Source: a virus. Taken from it: a DNA stretch of 44,272 nucleotides. Shown one piece after another: positions 16,719 through 23,196 of this stretch. The notes under the pieces were generated by a model. It ran no database searches and was not told the DNA's origin. It saw nothing but the letters and a program-made list of their open reading frames with translations. The translations under genes were made by a program, and so were the position numbers. Numbering within the stretch: position 1 is the stretch's first letter; the number at the start of each line of letters is the position of its first letter. The stretch is taken from IMG/VR virus record IMGVR_UViG_3300032265_000123, positions 1-44,272 of that record. One strand, 5' to 3'.

Positions 16719-16870
16719 CTTTGATGTTCCTTCATGGCAAGGATTGGAGCAACATACGCGGAAATTTTATTGGCAAACTGGATAATGTCCACCTCGTCAG
16801 CATAAATTGAATCAGGCAATTTCTCGTCACAATAAAAAAATATTTGTTTGATTGTTTCTTCACTTAACAT
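16646..16870 (-). CDS. Small early protein, 74 aa
   Basis: It is preceded by GAGG at good spacing and starts seven bases after the nuclease gene. The product (MLSEETIKQIFFYCDEKL, IIQFANKISAYV, HQRCVQIVSDM) resembles the many 60-90 residue early phage proteins that end in an ERCAxI-type helix. No function is known. It is translated as part of the leftward operon with the nuclease and SSB-like genes. Confidence 0.55.
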   Translation of the reverse strand: MLSEETIKQIFFYCDEKLPDSIYADEVDIIQFANKISAYVAPILAMKEHQRCVQIVSDMNQEVGKSLNNQKPKF

Positions 16871-16877
16871 TGATACC

Positions 16878-17645
16878 TCATTGATGTTGATTTTTAAGTT
16901 GCCAAAAAGATAGCAGGTTCATAAACATGGCCCAGCCTCTATCTAAATCCTCGGCTGACCACTCTTTGACGACGGCCAAGTCAGGGACATTGCGGGACAC
17001 AAATACATTCGCGCATCGAGCATTAGGGATACCTAAGCCAACTCGATATGCCGCAAGTTGCATGAGGTGCTCGTCATAGGCTTCAACCTTTGTAGGGTCT
17101 CTAAATTCTTTGGTTTTGATGTCAATGACGGCGTTAAGGGTGCCAGCGCAAAATAAATCGCACTTACCTCCAAAACCCGACTCGTGTGCAAATGAACGCT
17201 CAGAGTTCCATATGGCCTCCCCAAAGTGTTCAGTGATGGCTTGAGTACAGGCTGTAACACTCTCTTGGTGCTTTCCTGTAGGTTTATCTTCATAATGTCC
17301 TTGAATCGATGCATGAATTTCAGTTCCAGCATCCGCCGCAGATCGACCCTGTTCTTTGGAATCTTTGATGATTCGATCTATGTATTCCGTTTCAGGTTCG
17401 TCTGGGCGGCGTGGAAGGGTTAGTGCCGCATAAAGCACTTGCTGTTGCATCCAAGTCAACAGAGCTGGTTTAGCGGTGACGTTTAAAATGGTAGTCACTG
17501 ACGGTACAAGGTTCATTGTACGAGCGTCCCGCAGGGTTGTAGCCCGCTGTCCGCCCTTCTTAGCCTCGACCGTATACATGGGCACACCATCTCTGGTGTA
17601 CCAATGATTGGACTCAGATGCTCGTGGTGTTGATACTGTTAGCAT
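16878..17645 (-). CDS. RecB/Cas4-like PD-(D/E)XK nuclease
   Basis: The product has 255 residues. Nuclease motifs appear in order: GTEIH (107-111), a conserved Glu at 149 (NSERSF), GGKCDLF (159-165, with the catalytic Asp at 163), IDIKTK (174-179, with the D-x-K core), and QLAAYRVGL (196-204, the RecB-type QxxxY motif). This is a complete active-site set for the RecB-like exonuclease family that phages use for recombination and DNA-end processing. It overlaps the upstream coiled-coil gene by 32 bases. An SSB-like protein in the same operon could be its partner. No annealing protein was recognised. Confidence 0.85.
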   Translation of the reverse strand: MLTVSTPRASESNHWYTRDGVPMYTVEAKKGGQRATTLRDARTMNLVPSVTTILNVTAKPALLTWMQQQVLYAALTLPRRPDEPETEYIDRIIKDSKEQGRSAADAGTEIHASIQGHYEDKPTGKHQESVTACTQAITEHFGEAIWNSERSFAHESGFGGKCDLFCAGTLNAVIDIKTKEFRDPTKVEAYDEHLMQLAAYRVGLGIPNARCANVFVSRNVPDLAVVKEWSAEDLDRGWAMFMNLLSFWQLKNQHQ

Positions 17646-17925
17646 TTTGTTTTTCCAATTTGGCTTTTGCGTGTCGATCTTTCATAATTTGGCTCATTTT
17701 TGCTCGACCTTCAGCCGACATAGTGTGCTTTTTGCGAGGCTTTTTTTCCACTGATGGTGGATTTTTCAATATCTCAACTTGAGTTAAAAGCGTAGAAATC
17801 ACATTGCGGTGACTTGCAATTGACTCGCGTACAGATGAAATTCCTTTATCCAAGTCTTTTATTTGAGCTTTTAGTATTTTAATTTCGTTTTGAATTTGCT
17901 CTTTTTCATTTTTAAATATAAACAT
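17614..17925 (-). CDS. Coiled-coil protein with basic C-terminal motif, 103 aa
   Basis: I chose ATG at 17925, seven bases after AAGGAG; a GTG at 17931 would be too close to it. Residues 1-60 form a coiled coil (EKEQIQNEIKILKAQIKDLD). The C-terminal half is basic, with KKHTMSAEGRAKMSQIMKDR. Such an 'SAEGRAKMSxxMKxR' helix resembles short nucleic-acid-binding modules found at the ends of phage and homing-endonuclease proteins. A DNA-binding role between nuclease and SSB-like genes is inference. Confidence 0.65.
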   Translation of the reverse strand: MFIFKNEKEQIQNEIKILKAQIKDLDKGISSVRESIASHRNVISTLLTQVEILKNPPSVEKKPRKKHTMSAEGRAKMSQIMKDRHAKAKLEKQNANSINTTSI

Positions 17926-17942
17926 TACCACTCTCCTTTAAG

Positions 17943-18590
17943 TTAAAACGGAACGTCGTCTGCCATGTCATCAAAACCAGAGCTTTGTACCACTGGCTTA
18001 GGCGCAGGCGTATCTTTTTTGTTCCACTCTGGTGAAGATTGAATCTTTTCCTTGATCTTGTTGCCAAAGGTTTCAAACAAAACCATGTCTGGGTGCTCAA
18101 GGTCAAAAATCTTTAACTCGTTATGCCCTTGGGGCAAGCCAGCTTTTTTGATTGAAGAAGACACGGGGTTGATGCTAGAAATATTGGTGTACTCATTGCC
18201 ATCATTGCCAACCTCTTTGACAACAGACAACATAGCCCAAGCGCCCAAAACATTCTTGAGTTGAAACCCTTGAAGCTCAACTTGAGTAAATGCGCGTGAA
18301 CGCCAGTTCTCAAGCTCTTGGCGCAGAATGGCTTTATCGGCAAGGCTTGCGGTGAAATTCTTGCTTATGGACATTGGCTCACCCTTGTCGGTCACTAAAG
18401 GGGTACCATCGACATCCTCGCTGTGAACCTCAAACTGCAACATGACCTTGGGGGATTGGCCTGCTTTGCCTTTCCAATTGGTGGGTTGGGTTCCCATATC
18501 CACAATGCGGTAACACCGCGCTAAATGCATACCTGACGGCACGGGTTTAAAAGAGGACGAGCCTCCTGATGCTTTCACTGTTAGTCCCAT
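17943..18590 (-). CDS. Single-stranded DNA-binding-like protein
   Basis: The product has 215 residues. A beta-rich N-terminal region (residues 1-160, with GMHLARCYRIVDMGTQ and KVMLQFEVHSE) is followed by a flexible Lys/Pro segment and the acidic end FDDMADDVPF. That tail closely matches the C-terminal tip of bacterial SSB (DDDIPF), which recruits repair and replication enzymes. The N-terminal fold is probably an OB-type domain, but I cannot confirm it. It lies next to a RecB-like nuclease and downstream of the leftward promoter, as expected for an early recombination or replication operon. It overlaps the preceding stop (TAATG). Confidence 0.75.
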   Translation of the reverse strand: MGLTVKASGGSSSFKPVPSGMHLARCYRIVDMGTQPTNWKGKAGQSPKVMLQFEVHSEDVDGTPLVTDKGEPMSISKNFTASLADKAILRQELENWRSRAFTQVELQGFQLKNVLGAWAMLSVVKEVGNDGNEYTNISSINPVSSSIKKAGLPQGHNELKIFDLEHPDMVLFETFGNKIKEKIQSSPEWNKKDTPAPKPVVQSSGFDDMADDVPF

Positions 18591-18769
18591 TATTCGCTCC
18601 TTGATATTGAAATGGTCTCTAGTTTCACTGTTTGCCTCTTAGGCACGCCGCACTCATAGCGGATGATGCTCCAATCGGCCTCTGTAGCAATACCTGTCTC
18701 AGCCCTTGCTAGGGCGTCCTCAAGTATTTGCATTCTTTCATTCATTGCTTGTTCGTATTCGCTATCCAT
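18590..18769 (-). CDS. Small acidic helical protein, 59 aa, first gene of leftward operon
   Basis: The product begins MDSEYEQAMNERMQILEDAL and ends in a basic strand with YECGVPKRQTVKLETI. Its stop overlaps the ATG of the SSB-like gene (TAATG), which strongly supports translation. It is the first gene after the leftward promoter at 18800-18828. No function is known. Confidence 0.65.
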   Translation of the reverse strand: MDSEYEQAMNERMQILEDALARAETGIATEADWSIIRYECGVPKRQTVKLETISISRSE

Positions 18770-18799
18770 AATTGTTCACTTTTACGTTAAACACAGCGC

Positions 18800-18828
18800 A
18801 CTGTACCATGTTTAAGTCCAGCATACAA
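18800..18828 (-). promoter_or_regulatory. Leftward early promoter
   Basis: On the minus strand, TTGTAT (18828-18823) and TACAGT (18805-18800) are separated by 17 bases, giving a start near 18793 and a short leader to the ATG at 18769. GTTTAAG (plus strand, 18810-18816) lies in the spacer and GTTAAAC (18786-18792) at the predicted start. The two form an inverted pair that could be operators. The boxes match the consensus only moderately. Confidence 0.5.
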
Positions 18829-18834
18829 TAGTTG

Positions 18835-18862
18835 TTGCAAATATATTTTTTTGGTGTAAGAT
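18835..18862 (+). promoter_or_regulatory. Rightward early promoter
   Basis: TTGCAA (18835-18840) and TAAGAT (18857-18862) are 16 bases apart, with an A/T-rich spacer. The first gene (18889) follows after AAGGAG. A second possible -10, TACAAT at 18824-18829, lies 17 bases after the weak -35 CTGTAC. The promoter stands back to back with the leftward one, as in phage early control regions. Confidence 0.55.
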
Positions 18863-18888
18863 AGCCTTAACCCAACAAAAGGAGTAGC

Positions 18889-19101
18889 ATGACACTAACC
18901 GAGTATTTTAAAGACAAACCCAGAGGCACCAAGATTGCTTTAGCTCGTAAATTGGGCATTAGCAAAACGTGGTTTTCATTGATAGTAACGGGGCGACAAC
19001 TGCCTAGTCCCGAGCTGGCTCGAGACATTGAGCTGAACACAGGCAGAAAAGTGAAGAGGGCTGAATTGAGGCCCGACATATTTGGAAAGACAGCGAAATG
19101 A
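18889..19101 (+). CDS. YdaS/Cro-like HTH regulator, 70 aa
   Basis: This is a compact helix-turn-helix protein. MTLTEYFKD is followed by GTKIALARKLGISKTWFSLI (helices 2 and 3 with the GISKTW turn), then VTGRQLPSPELARDIE and a basic C-terminus. The pattern matches the YdaS/Cro family of small phage regulators that bind DNA as dimers. As the first gene of the rightward early unit, it probably represses its own or the divergent promoter. No opposing CI-type repressor is visible, so a lysogenic switch is not shown. It could also be the binder of the GTTTAA-type sites at 23-27 kb. Confidence 0.8.
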   Translation: MTLTEYFKDKPRGTKIALARKLGISKTWFSLIVTGRQLPSPELARDIELNTGRKVKRAELRPDIFGKTAK

Positions 19102-19850
19102 TTTGGTACAAATTCCACATTGGCGATTACATCTCACACACTATGCATTTGGACGATGCCGAAGATTTGGCGTATCGACGATTGTTGGATTGGTATTACA
19201 TGAGCGAGAAGCCTTTGCCACTTGATGTGGCATTGGTATCACGCCGCATTAGGTTGGATGAAGACGTGGTAGCACCAGTCCTCAATGAGTTCTTTGAAAA
19301 GACCCCAGATGGGTACATCAATGCTCGTGCAGACAAGGAAATTGCCGCCTACAACGTGAGGGTGGAGTTAAACAGAAAGTCTGCAAAGTTAGGTGGTAGA
19401 CCTAAAACCATTGAGGTTTCTAAAGAAGAACCATTGAGGCCCCCCTATCAGAACAGAAACAGAACAGATACAGAACACAATATAGATATTGATGCTAACG
19501 CATCATTGTCAGGAACTTCGTTCCCTCCCTGTCCCCACAAAGAGTTGTTAAAACTCTATCAAAAACATTTGCCCCACCTAACGCAACCAAGGGTATGGGA
19601 GGGGTCTAGGCAGGCCAGCATGAAGTCCAGATGGGTTCAGGCTAGTAAACCCTCAGAATATTCACCCGAGGGTTACGGCACACTTGAGGCAGGCCTTGTA
19701 TGGTGGGATTCATTCTTTGGCTACATAGCAAACGACACCAGCCTTGCAAAAGGTTTTGAGACCAATGGTAGGACTTGGAAGCCAGACTTGGTGTGGATTG
19801 TTAACCCTGCAAACTTTGCCAAAATTATTGATGGGAAGTATACAAAATGA
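19098..19850 (+). CDS. DUF1376 (YdaU-type) replication protein
   Basis: The N-terminus is diagnostic: WYKFHIGDYISHTMHLDDAE, AYRRLLDWYYMSEKPLP and SRRIRLDEDVVAPVLNEFF, the DUF1376 winged-helix domain (residues 1-95). The middle (about 110-150) is a polar linker. The C-terminus has Trp-rich helices (WWDSFFGYIA, WKPDLVWIV). Members of this family sit in phage replication modules, often as helicase loaders or origin binders. No DnaC or DnaB-like gene is visible beside it. The start overlaps the regulator stop (ATGA). Confidence 0.8.
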   Translation: MIWYKFHIGDYISHTMHLDDAEDLAYRRLLDWYYMSEKPLPLDVALVSRRIRLDEDVVAPVLNEFFEKTPDGYINARADKEIAAYNVRVELNRKSAKLGGRPKTIEVSKEEPLRPPYQNRNRTDTEHNIDIDANASLSGTSFPPCPHKELLKLYQKHLPHLTQPRVWEGSRQASMKSRWVQASKPSEYSPEGYGTLEAGLVWWDSFFGYIANDTSLAKGFETNGRTWKPDLVWIVNPANFAKIIDGKYTK

Positions 19851-20044
19851 CATTTGCAAAACCAGACAAAAAGAATGATGACTTTGATGACGATTCGCAT
19901 CTGTACTGCTCATACCCCGGCTGTCAAAGCCTGTGGTCGGTCAAGATCGACAAGCGTATGTGTAGCTACCATATGTGGCGAGACGACAAGCCTACCGCCA
20001 AGGCTATGCCAAAAAATTACTACGAAAAAGATGAGGACTTTTAA
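19847..20044 (+). CDS. Small zinc-finger-like protein, 65 aa
   Basis: An acidic N-terminus (KKNDDFDDDSH) is followed by YCSYPGC and MCSYHMW, giving a likely Cys4 or Cys3His zinc site (C-x4-C ... C-x2-H). Start and stop overlap both neighbours (ATGA and TAATG). A second open frame at 19854 overlaps it but lacks these motifs. The likely role is a nucleic-acid or protein-binding accessory of replication. Confidence 0.7.
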   Translation: MTFAKPDKKNDDFDDDSHLYCSYPGCQSLWSVKIDKRMCSYHMWRDDKPTAKAMPKNYYEKDEDF

Positions 20045-20166
20045 TGAACTTTTTTGAAGCAAAAAAACTGCTTGATGAGGTCAAGGAGGGGAAATTGCAC
20101 CCCTTGCACAAAATCACGCTGGCCTTGCAACTAACGGGCGATTTAGACTTTGAATGCCAAAATTAA
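20044..20166 (+). CDS. Very small protein, 40 aa
   Basis: The start overlaps the previous stop (TAATG). The product (MNFFEAKKLLDEVKEGKLHP, then KITLALQLTGDLDF) has the look of a short helical phage protein, and its end reads into the region of the next gene. The function is unknown. Gene density and coupling support translation. Confidence 0.55.
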   Translation: MNFFEAKKLLDEVKEGKLHPLHKITLALQLTGDLDFECQN

Positions 20167-20392
20167 GACCGAGGGAAAAGATGAACATATGTATCGCTGT
20201 CTCGTTAGATGGGTCATTAAAAAGAGACTACAAAATCGTGACGGCGCACACTATTGGCTCAGAGGTGAATACGACCATTTGGGGAAGTGGAAGAAAGGAT
20301 GGAACGACTTACATCCCGATTCGAGTCTTGAGAAAGATGTTCGAGAACAGTGGGCAAAAGGTAATCGAGGTACAGAGGGTGAATGGAAATGA
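20150..20392 (+). CDS. Small phage protein (RWVIKKR...GEWK type), up to 80 aa
   Basis: I chose this frame over the overlapping one at 20154 because it has MYRCLVRWVIKKRLQNRDGA, GWNDLHPDSSLEKDVREQWA and an end in GNRGTEGEWK, a pattern I recognise from small phage early proteins. The start may be TTG 20150 or, more likely, ATG 20189 (67 aa); the ribosome site GAGGG lies at 20171. The stop overlaps the RusA start (ATGA). The function is unknown. Confidence 0.65.
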   Translation: MNAKIKTEGKDEHMYRCLVRWVIKKRLQNRDGAHYWLRGEYDHLGKWKKGWNDLHPDSSLEKDVREQWAKGNRGTEGEWK

Positions 20393-20736
20393 TTGAGTTT
20401 TCATTGCCTTGGCCGCCATCGGTCAACACTTACTGGCGCACCTTTAATGGTCGCATGATCATTAGCGCAAAGGGGCGTGAGTACCGTGAGACTGTTGGTG
20501 ATCAGATGACATTGCAAAGAATGGTCAAGCATTACCTTGGCCCGTTGAAGGTAGAGATTGAGGCATTTAGGCCTGACAAACGACGCAGGGACTTAGATAA
20601 CCTGCTGAAAGCCACGCTTGATGGATTGGCCCATGCTGGTGTGTATGAAGACGACTCACAAATTGTTGACTTACACATTTATTGGGCATCAAACATTGGC
20701 GGTATGTTGAAAATCAAAATTGAGGAAATTGAATGA
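20389..20736 (+). CDS. rusA: RusA-type Holliday junction resolvase
   Basis: The product has 115 residues. The family signature is present: FSLPWPPSVNTYWR at the N-terminus, then DKRRRDLDNLLKATLDGLAH and AGVYEDDSQIVDL. Asp68, Asp70 and Asp89 match the metal-binding acids of RusA, and Lys74 is also conserved. RusA cuts four-way DNA junctions, here likely resolving branched replication or recombination products before packaging. I preferred ATG 20389 (ATGA overlap); ATG 20383 would add two residues. Length is normal for the family. Confidence 0.9.
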   Translation: MIEFSLPWPPSVNTYWRTFNGRMIISAKGREYRETVGDQMTLQRMVKHYLGPLKVEIEAFRPDKRRRDLDNLLKATLDGLAHAGVYEDDSQIVDLHIYWASNIGGMLKIKIEEIE

Positions 20737-20927
20737 AACAGGAACCAGAATGGATTGACATAATTGCATTGATTGCGATGCACTCTTTTTTGAAAACAGC
20801 GCCAAAAAATGCAACATCAGAAGATATTGCTTATGAGGCTTATGAACAAGCTGAAGCAATGATCAATGCCAGTAAAAGATTTAACAGTGAAGGAAAAAGC
20901 GATGAACCATCAAATGGATATGTTTGA
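20733..20927 (+). CDS. Small acidic helical protein, 64 aa
   Basis: It begins MKQEPEWIDIIALIAMHSFL, followed by a helix with DIAYEAYEQAEAMINASK. It is coupled to rusA by a four-base overlap and overlaps the next gene's likely start by 26 bases. No function is known. The C-terminal 10 residues may be unimportant given the overlap. Confidence 0.6.
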   Translation: MKQEPEWIDIIALIAMHSFLKTAPKNATSEDIAYEAYEQAEAMINASKRFNSEGKSDEPSNGYV

Positions 20928-21339
20928 ATATGAAGACAATTACCACAAAACATTTTGCCCACATTGTCACCAGAAGATAAGAAAATTAAACCCGCACAGA
21001 ATGTGCAAATCAAAGGTTGCACTTCTGGACTACATTGCCAAGCAAGAAGATTGGGTACGAATTACCAATGTTCACAGAGTGTCAATTGGCGATGCGGCTG
21101 TCTTGGCCTTGCGCCTTGAATGGTTTGGATTAGTTGAGCATGGCCCACAACGCTCAGGCTTATATAGGGCCACTCAACAAGGCATTGATTTTTTACGCGG
21201 CTTACATCAAGTACCTAAAGTAATTTGGTGTAGGGATGGAAAAGTTATTGAGCACGATTCAGTGATGCAATCTGTTCATAGTGTTAAAAAAGTTGTATTT
21301 GATAAAGAGTATTGGAATAACTATCCAAGGGAGTATTAA
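20902..21339 (+). CDS. Zinc-finger and winged-helix-like protein, 145 aa
   Basis: I chose ATG 20902, preceded by AAGGAAAAAGCG. An upstream TTG at 20866 would overlap the preceding gene fully. The N-terminus has FCPHCHQKIRKLNPHRMC, a likely zinc site. The middle (ALLDYIAKQEDWVRI, DAAVLALRLEWFGLVE, GLYRATQQGIDFL) reads as a winged helix similar to those of transcription or replication regulators. The role is unknown; DNA binding is likely. Confidence 0.6.
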   Translation: MNHQMDMFEYEDNYHKTFCPHCHQKIRKLNPHRMCKSKVALLDYIAKQEDWVRITNVHRVSIGDAAVLALRLEWFGLVEHGPQRSGLYRATQQGIDFLRGLHQVPKVIWCRDGKVIEHDSVMQSVHSVKKVVFDKEYWNNYPREY

Positions 21340-21341
21340 AA

Positions 21342-21461
21342 ATGTACGGAATTTGGAACATTATTATGACTGTCCTTTTATTGACTGGCATTCTCTGTTG
21401 GGCGGGCATGATTATTTTGGTATTGATGATGTGGTTAACTGATTTAAGGAGCGAAAAATGA
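21342..21461 (+). CDS. Tiny single-span membrane protein, 39 aa
   Basis: The reading frame starts three bases after the previous stop and ends overlapping the next ATG (ATGA). Nearly the whole protein is one hydrophobic helix (IIMTVLLLTGILCWAGMIIL, then VLMMWL), with a short charged tail DLRSEK. Tiny inner-membrane proteins in phage early regions often act on the host membrane or exclude other phages. That role is a guess. Confidence 0.6.
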   Translation: MYGIWNIIMTVLLLTGILCWAGMIILVLMMWLTDLRSEK

Positions 21462-21790
21462 GCGAAGATAGAGACCCACACAAGGCCGTTGATTACATAT
21501 TAAAACACGCCGCTATGTTTGCAAAGGCTAAAGCAGAGCGTACTTACATTGAGCAATATCGCAAAAGCCTTAAAGCAATTTTGATGAAGAGAAGTGGTGA
21601 GACAGTAATTGGAGCACAAGAACGTGAAGCCTATGCACACTCAGAAATGAAAGAATTACTTATTGGATTAAAGGTGGCAGTTGAAATTGAAGAAAAGCTA
21701 AAGTGGGACATTACAGCGGCTGAACTCAGAGTAGAAATTTGGCGTACAGAGCAAGCGAATAACAGAGCAGAAGGAAAGGCAACGATATGA
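21458..21790 (+). CDS. Helical phage early protein, 110 aa
   Basis: The sequence is charged and helical, with DYILKHAAMFAKAKAERTYI, EQYRKSLKAILMKRSGE and EIEEKLKWDITAAELRVEIW. I recall this pattern from a conserved phage early protein family, sometimes near SSB or recombination genes, with no established function. It is coupled to both neighbours by four-base overlaps. It could bind DNA through its long basic-acidic helices. Confidence 0.65.
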   Translation: MSEDRDPHKAVDYILKHAAMFAKAKAERTYIEQYRKSLKAILMKRSGETVIGAQEREAYAHSEMKELLIGLKVAVEIEEKLKWDITAAELRVEIWRTEQANNRAEGKATI

Positions 21791-21990
21791 GCAAGCCAAT
21801 TACATACCTCAAAGCATTGCAGGAAGAATTGCGTCTGCTGGTGGAACACAATGAAAACACCCTTGGTTATGTGAGATTGCTCAACGCGCAAGTGTCTGGC
21901 AACACGCACCGTATCACCGAGTTGCAACACAAGATTGCCAGAGAGTTAGGCGTGGGTCAATACAGTAAACCAAAGGAGAAGGGCGAATGA
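21787..21990 (+). CDS. Small coiled-coil protein, 67 aa
   Basis: The product is helical with heptad-like spacing (YLKALQEELRLLVEHNENT, HRITELQHKIARELGV) and a basic C-terminus. It overlaps the previous and next genes by four bases. The function is unknown. Confidence 0.6.
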   Translation: MSKPITYLKALQEELRLLVEHNENTLGYVRLLNAQVSGNTHRITELQHKIARELGVGQYSKPKEKGE

Positions 21991-22064
21991 ACATTTTTCA
22001 AAAGGGTGTCATTGTCGGGCTGGTGTTGTTTGCGGTTATTTTTTATTGCGTGGAGTTTTTATGA
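21987..22064 (+). CDS. Tiny membrane peptide, 25 aa
   Basis: ATG 21987 overlaps the previous stop (ATGA) and its stop overlaps the next ATG at 22061. The peptide is one hydrophobic helix (GVIVGLVLFAVIFYCVEFL) after MNIFQK. It is the second such tiny membrane gene in this early block. The exact coupling on both sides supports it as real. Confidence 0.5.
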   Translation: MNIFQKGVIVGLVLFAVIFYCVEFL

Positions 22065-22276
22065 AAACACCAGAAGATGAAGCATTTGATGAAATTGAAA
22101 AAGCACAAGGCTGGCGCAAACGACAGATTGAAAAACTTGTGCCAAAAACGGCAGATGAATTTTATTTAGAAATGCGAAACATGGTGCTTGAAGAAGTGGC
22201 CATTGAGTTTGACAGAATGAAGTTTGGTGATACCTCGGCATCATTTGCCGCATATGTTAGAGGAATGAAGCGATGA
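22061..22276 (+). CDS. Small helical early protein, 71 aa
   Basis: I chose ATG 22061; an in-frame TTG at 22046 would add five residues inside the upstream tiny gene. The sequence (MKTPEDEAFDEIEKAQGWRK, then TADEFYLEMRNMVLEEVAIE) is charged and helical. It is coupled to its neighbours by four-base overlaps. The function is unknown. Confidence 0.6.
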   Translation: MKTPEDEAFDEIEKAQGWRKRQIEKLVPKTADEFYLEMRNMVLEEVAIEFDRMKFGDTSASFAAYVRGMKR

Positions 22277-22512
22277 TTAAATACGATGGATACAACGAGG
22301 CAATCATAGGCCCAGCAAGCATTTGGCGTGATAACACAATGGTATCTGTATTGGTCTATGATGCCGAAAAAATTAGAAATATTCTGATGGCCAGAGATGG
22401 CATGGATACTGATGAGGCAAGGGAGTTTATTGAGTTCAATATTGAGGGTGGCTATTTAGGAATTAAAACTCCTGTTTTGGTTTGGCCTGATGATCAATGG
22501 GATGAGACATGA
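22273..22512 (+). CDS. Small acidic early protein, 79 aa
   Basis: An N-terminal alpha/beta segment (YNEAIIGPASIWRDNTMVSV) is followed by helices with DTDEAREFIEFNI and the end VLVWPDDQWDET. The product is net acidic. It overlaps the previous and next starts (ATGA). No family was recognised. Confidence 0.65.
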   Translation: MIKYDGYNEAIIGPASIWRDNTMVSVLVYDAEKIRNILMARDGMDTDEAREFIEFNIEGGYLGIKTPVLVWPDDQWDET

Positions 22513-22655
22513 TTGAAAAACAAAAGACTTGTCAGGTGTGCCGCCTGCGACCAGCAGATAAGCAAGCACGAACTAGCAAAGGTGCTCCTCAATGGAGATG
22601 TCAAACTTGCCATGACCTCAAAAATCGTGGCGGCTTCACTAAAGGAAAACAATGA
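22509..22655 (+). CDS. Small four-cysteine zinc-finger protein, 48 aa
   Basis: ATG 22509 overlaps the previous stop, and the stop overlaps the next ATG at 22652 (both ATGA). The product has TCQVCRLRPADKQ and WRCQTCHDLKNRGGF, giving two Cys-x2-Cys pairs about 20 residues apart. It is thus a small zinc ribbon with a basic body. An overlapping open frame from 22513 to 22695 breaks this coupling and is less likely. A nucleic-acid-binding accessory role is likely. Confidence 0.75.
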   Translation: MIEKQKTCQVCRLRPADKQARTSKGAPQWRCQTCHDLKNRGGFTKGKQ

Positions 22656-22795
22656 AAACCTACCCAAGCAAAGAATTGTGTTTGCGATTGGCTGAGTATC
22701 ATTGCGAAACCACCAAAGATGAAAAAACCATGTGGATATGGCTGATCACTTGGGCTTTCCATGAGATGTACATTGATGGTTGGATTACAAAATGA
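22652..22795 (+). CDS. Small Trp-rich protein, 47 aa
   Basis: The ATG overlaps the upstream zinc-finger stop and the stop overlaps the ATG of the Ref-like gene. The product (MKTYPSKELCLRLAEYHCE, TMWIWLITWAFHEMY) is rich in aromatic residues. The exact overlaps on both sides argue that it is translated. The function is unknown. Confidence 0.6.
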   Translation: MKTYPSKELCLRLAEYHCETTKDEKTMWIWLITWAFHEMYIDGWITK

Positions 22796-23094
22796 CCACA
22801 CTCAAAGAAAAAAAACATATGAGTGCGGTTGCTGAACTAGGCTGTGCCGTTTGTCGCCGTATGGGATATGCAGGCACCCCAGCAGAATTACACCATCCAA
22901 GGCGTCTAGCAGGCGGCTGGGGGCGTTCTAGCCATATGACTGTCATACCACTATGCCCAGAGCACCATAGAGGCTCTACGGGCGTCCACGGGCTGGGCAC
23001 CAAGGGATTCCCTAAGCGCTGGGGCTATACAGAGGAAGAACTGCTAAAAGACACCATGTTGTTGCTGGGATACGACATTAGGGAAACTACTTAG
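22792..23094 (+). CDS. Ref-like RecA-dependent HNH nuclease
   Basis: The product has 100 residues. LGCAVCRRMGY gives one Cys pair, AELHHPR and MTVIPLCPEHHRGSTGVHGL give the HNH-type core with His and Cys ligands, and KGFPKRWGYTEEEL follows. This matches the Ref family first described in phage P1, which cuts DNA at RecA-made displacement loops. It would act in phage recombination or in damage to the host chromosome. The start is at the ATGA overlap (22792); a TTG at 22780 is unlikely. It is the last gene of the early operon before the first repeated promoter module. Confidence 0.85.
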   Translation: MTTLKEKKHMSAVAELGCAVCRRMGYAGTPAELHHPRRLAGGWGRSSHMTVIPLCPEHHRGSTGVHGLGTKGFPKRWGYTEEELLKDTMLLLGYDIRETT

Positions 23095-23142
23095 AAAATA
23101 ATTTAATAAAGTTGTTTACATCGTTTAATTCTATATTAAACT
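23092..23142 (+). promoter_or_regulatory. Promoter/operator module A
   Basis: A 25-base block starting TAGAAAATAATTTAATAAAG (23092-23116) is repeated exactly at 25141-25165. It is followed by a perfect inverted repeat GTTTAAT-TCTAT-ATTAAAC (23123-23141). A promoter can be read as TTTACA (23115-23120), 16 bases, TAAACT (23137-23142), so the repeat covers the -10 region. Compare modules B to D. A CGAC/GTCG pair in the leader may form a weak hairpin. Confidence 0.6.
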
Positions 23143-23196
23143 ACAGACATCGACACAGCAATACCGCACAGTCGAACAGCGAAACGAAAGCGAATT

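Noticed and set aside
18770-19101. Lysogeny control locus of a temperate phage
   Set aside because: The YdaS/Cro-like gene and divergent promoters fit, but there is no integrase, excisionase, CI or attachment site in the window, so lysogeny is not claimed.
20154-20396. Alternative frame over the 20150-20392 gene as the main product
   Set aside because: It lacks a recognisable pattern. The other frame has the familiar RWVIKKR...GEWK layout and the ATGA overlap with rusA. It is kept only as a finding.
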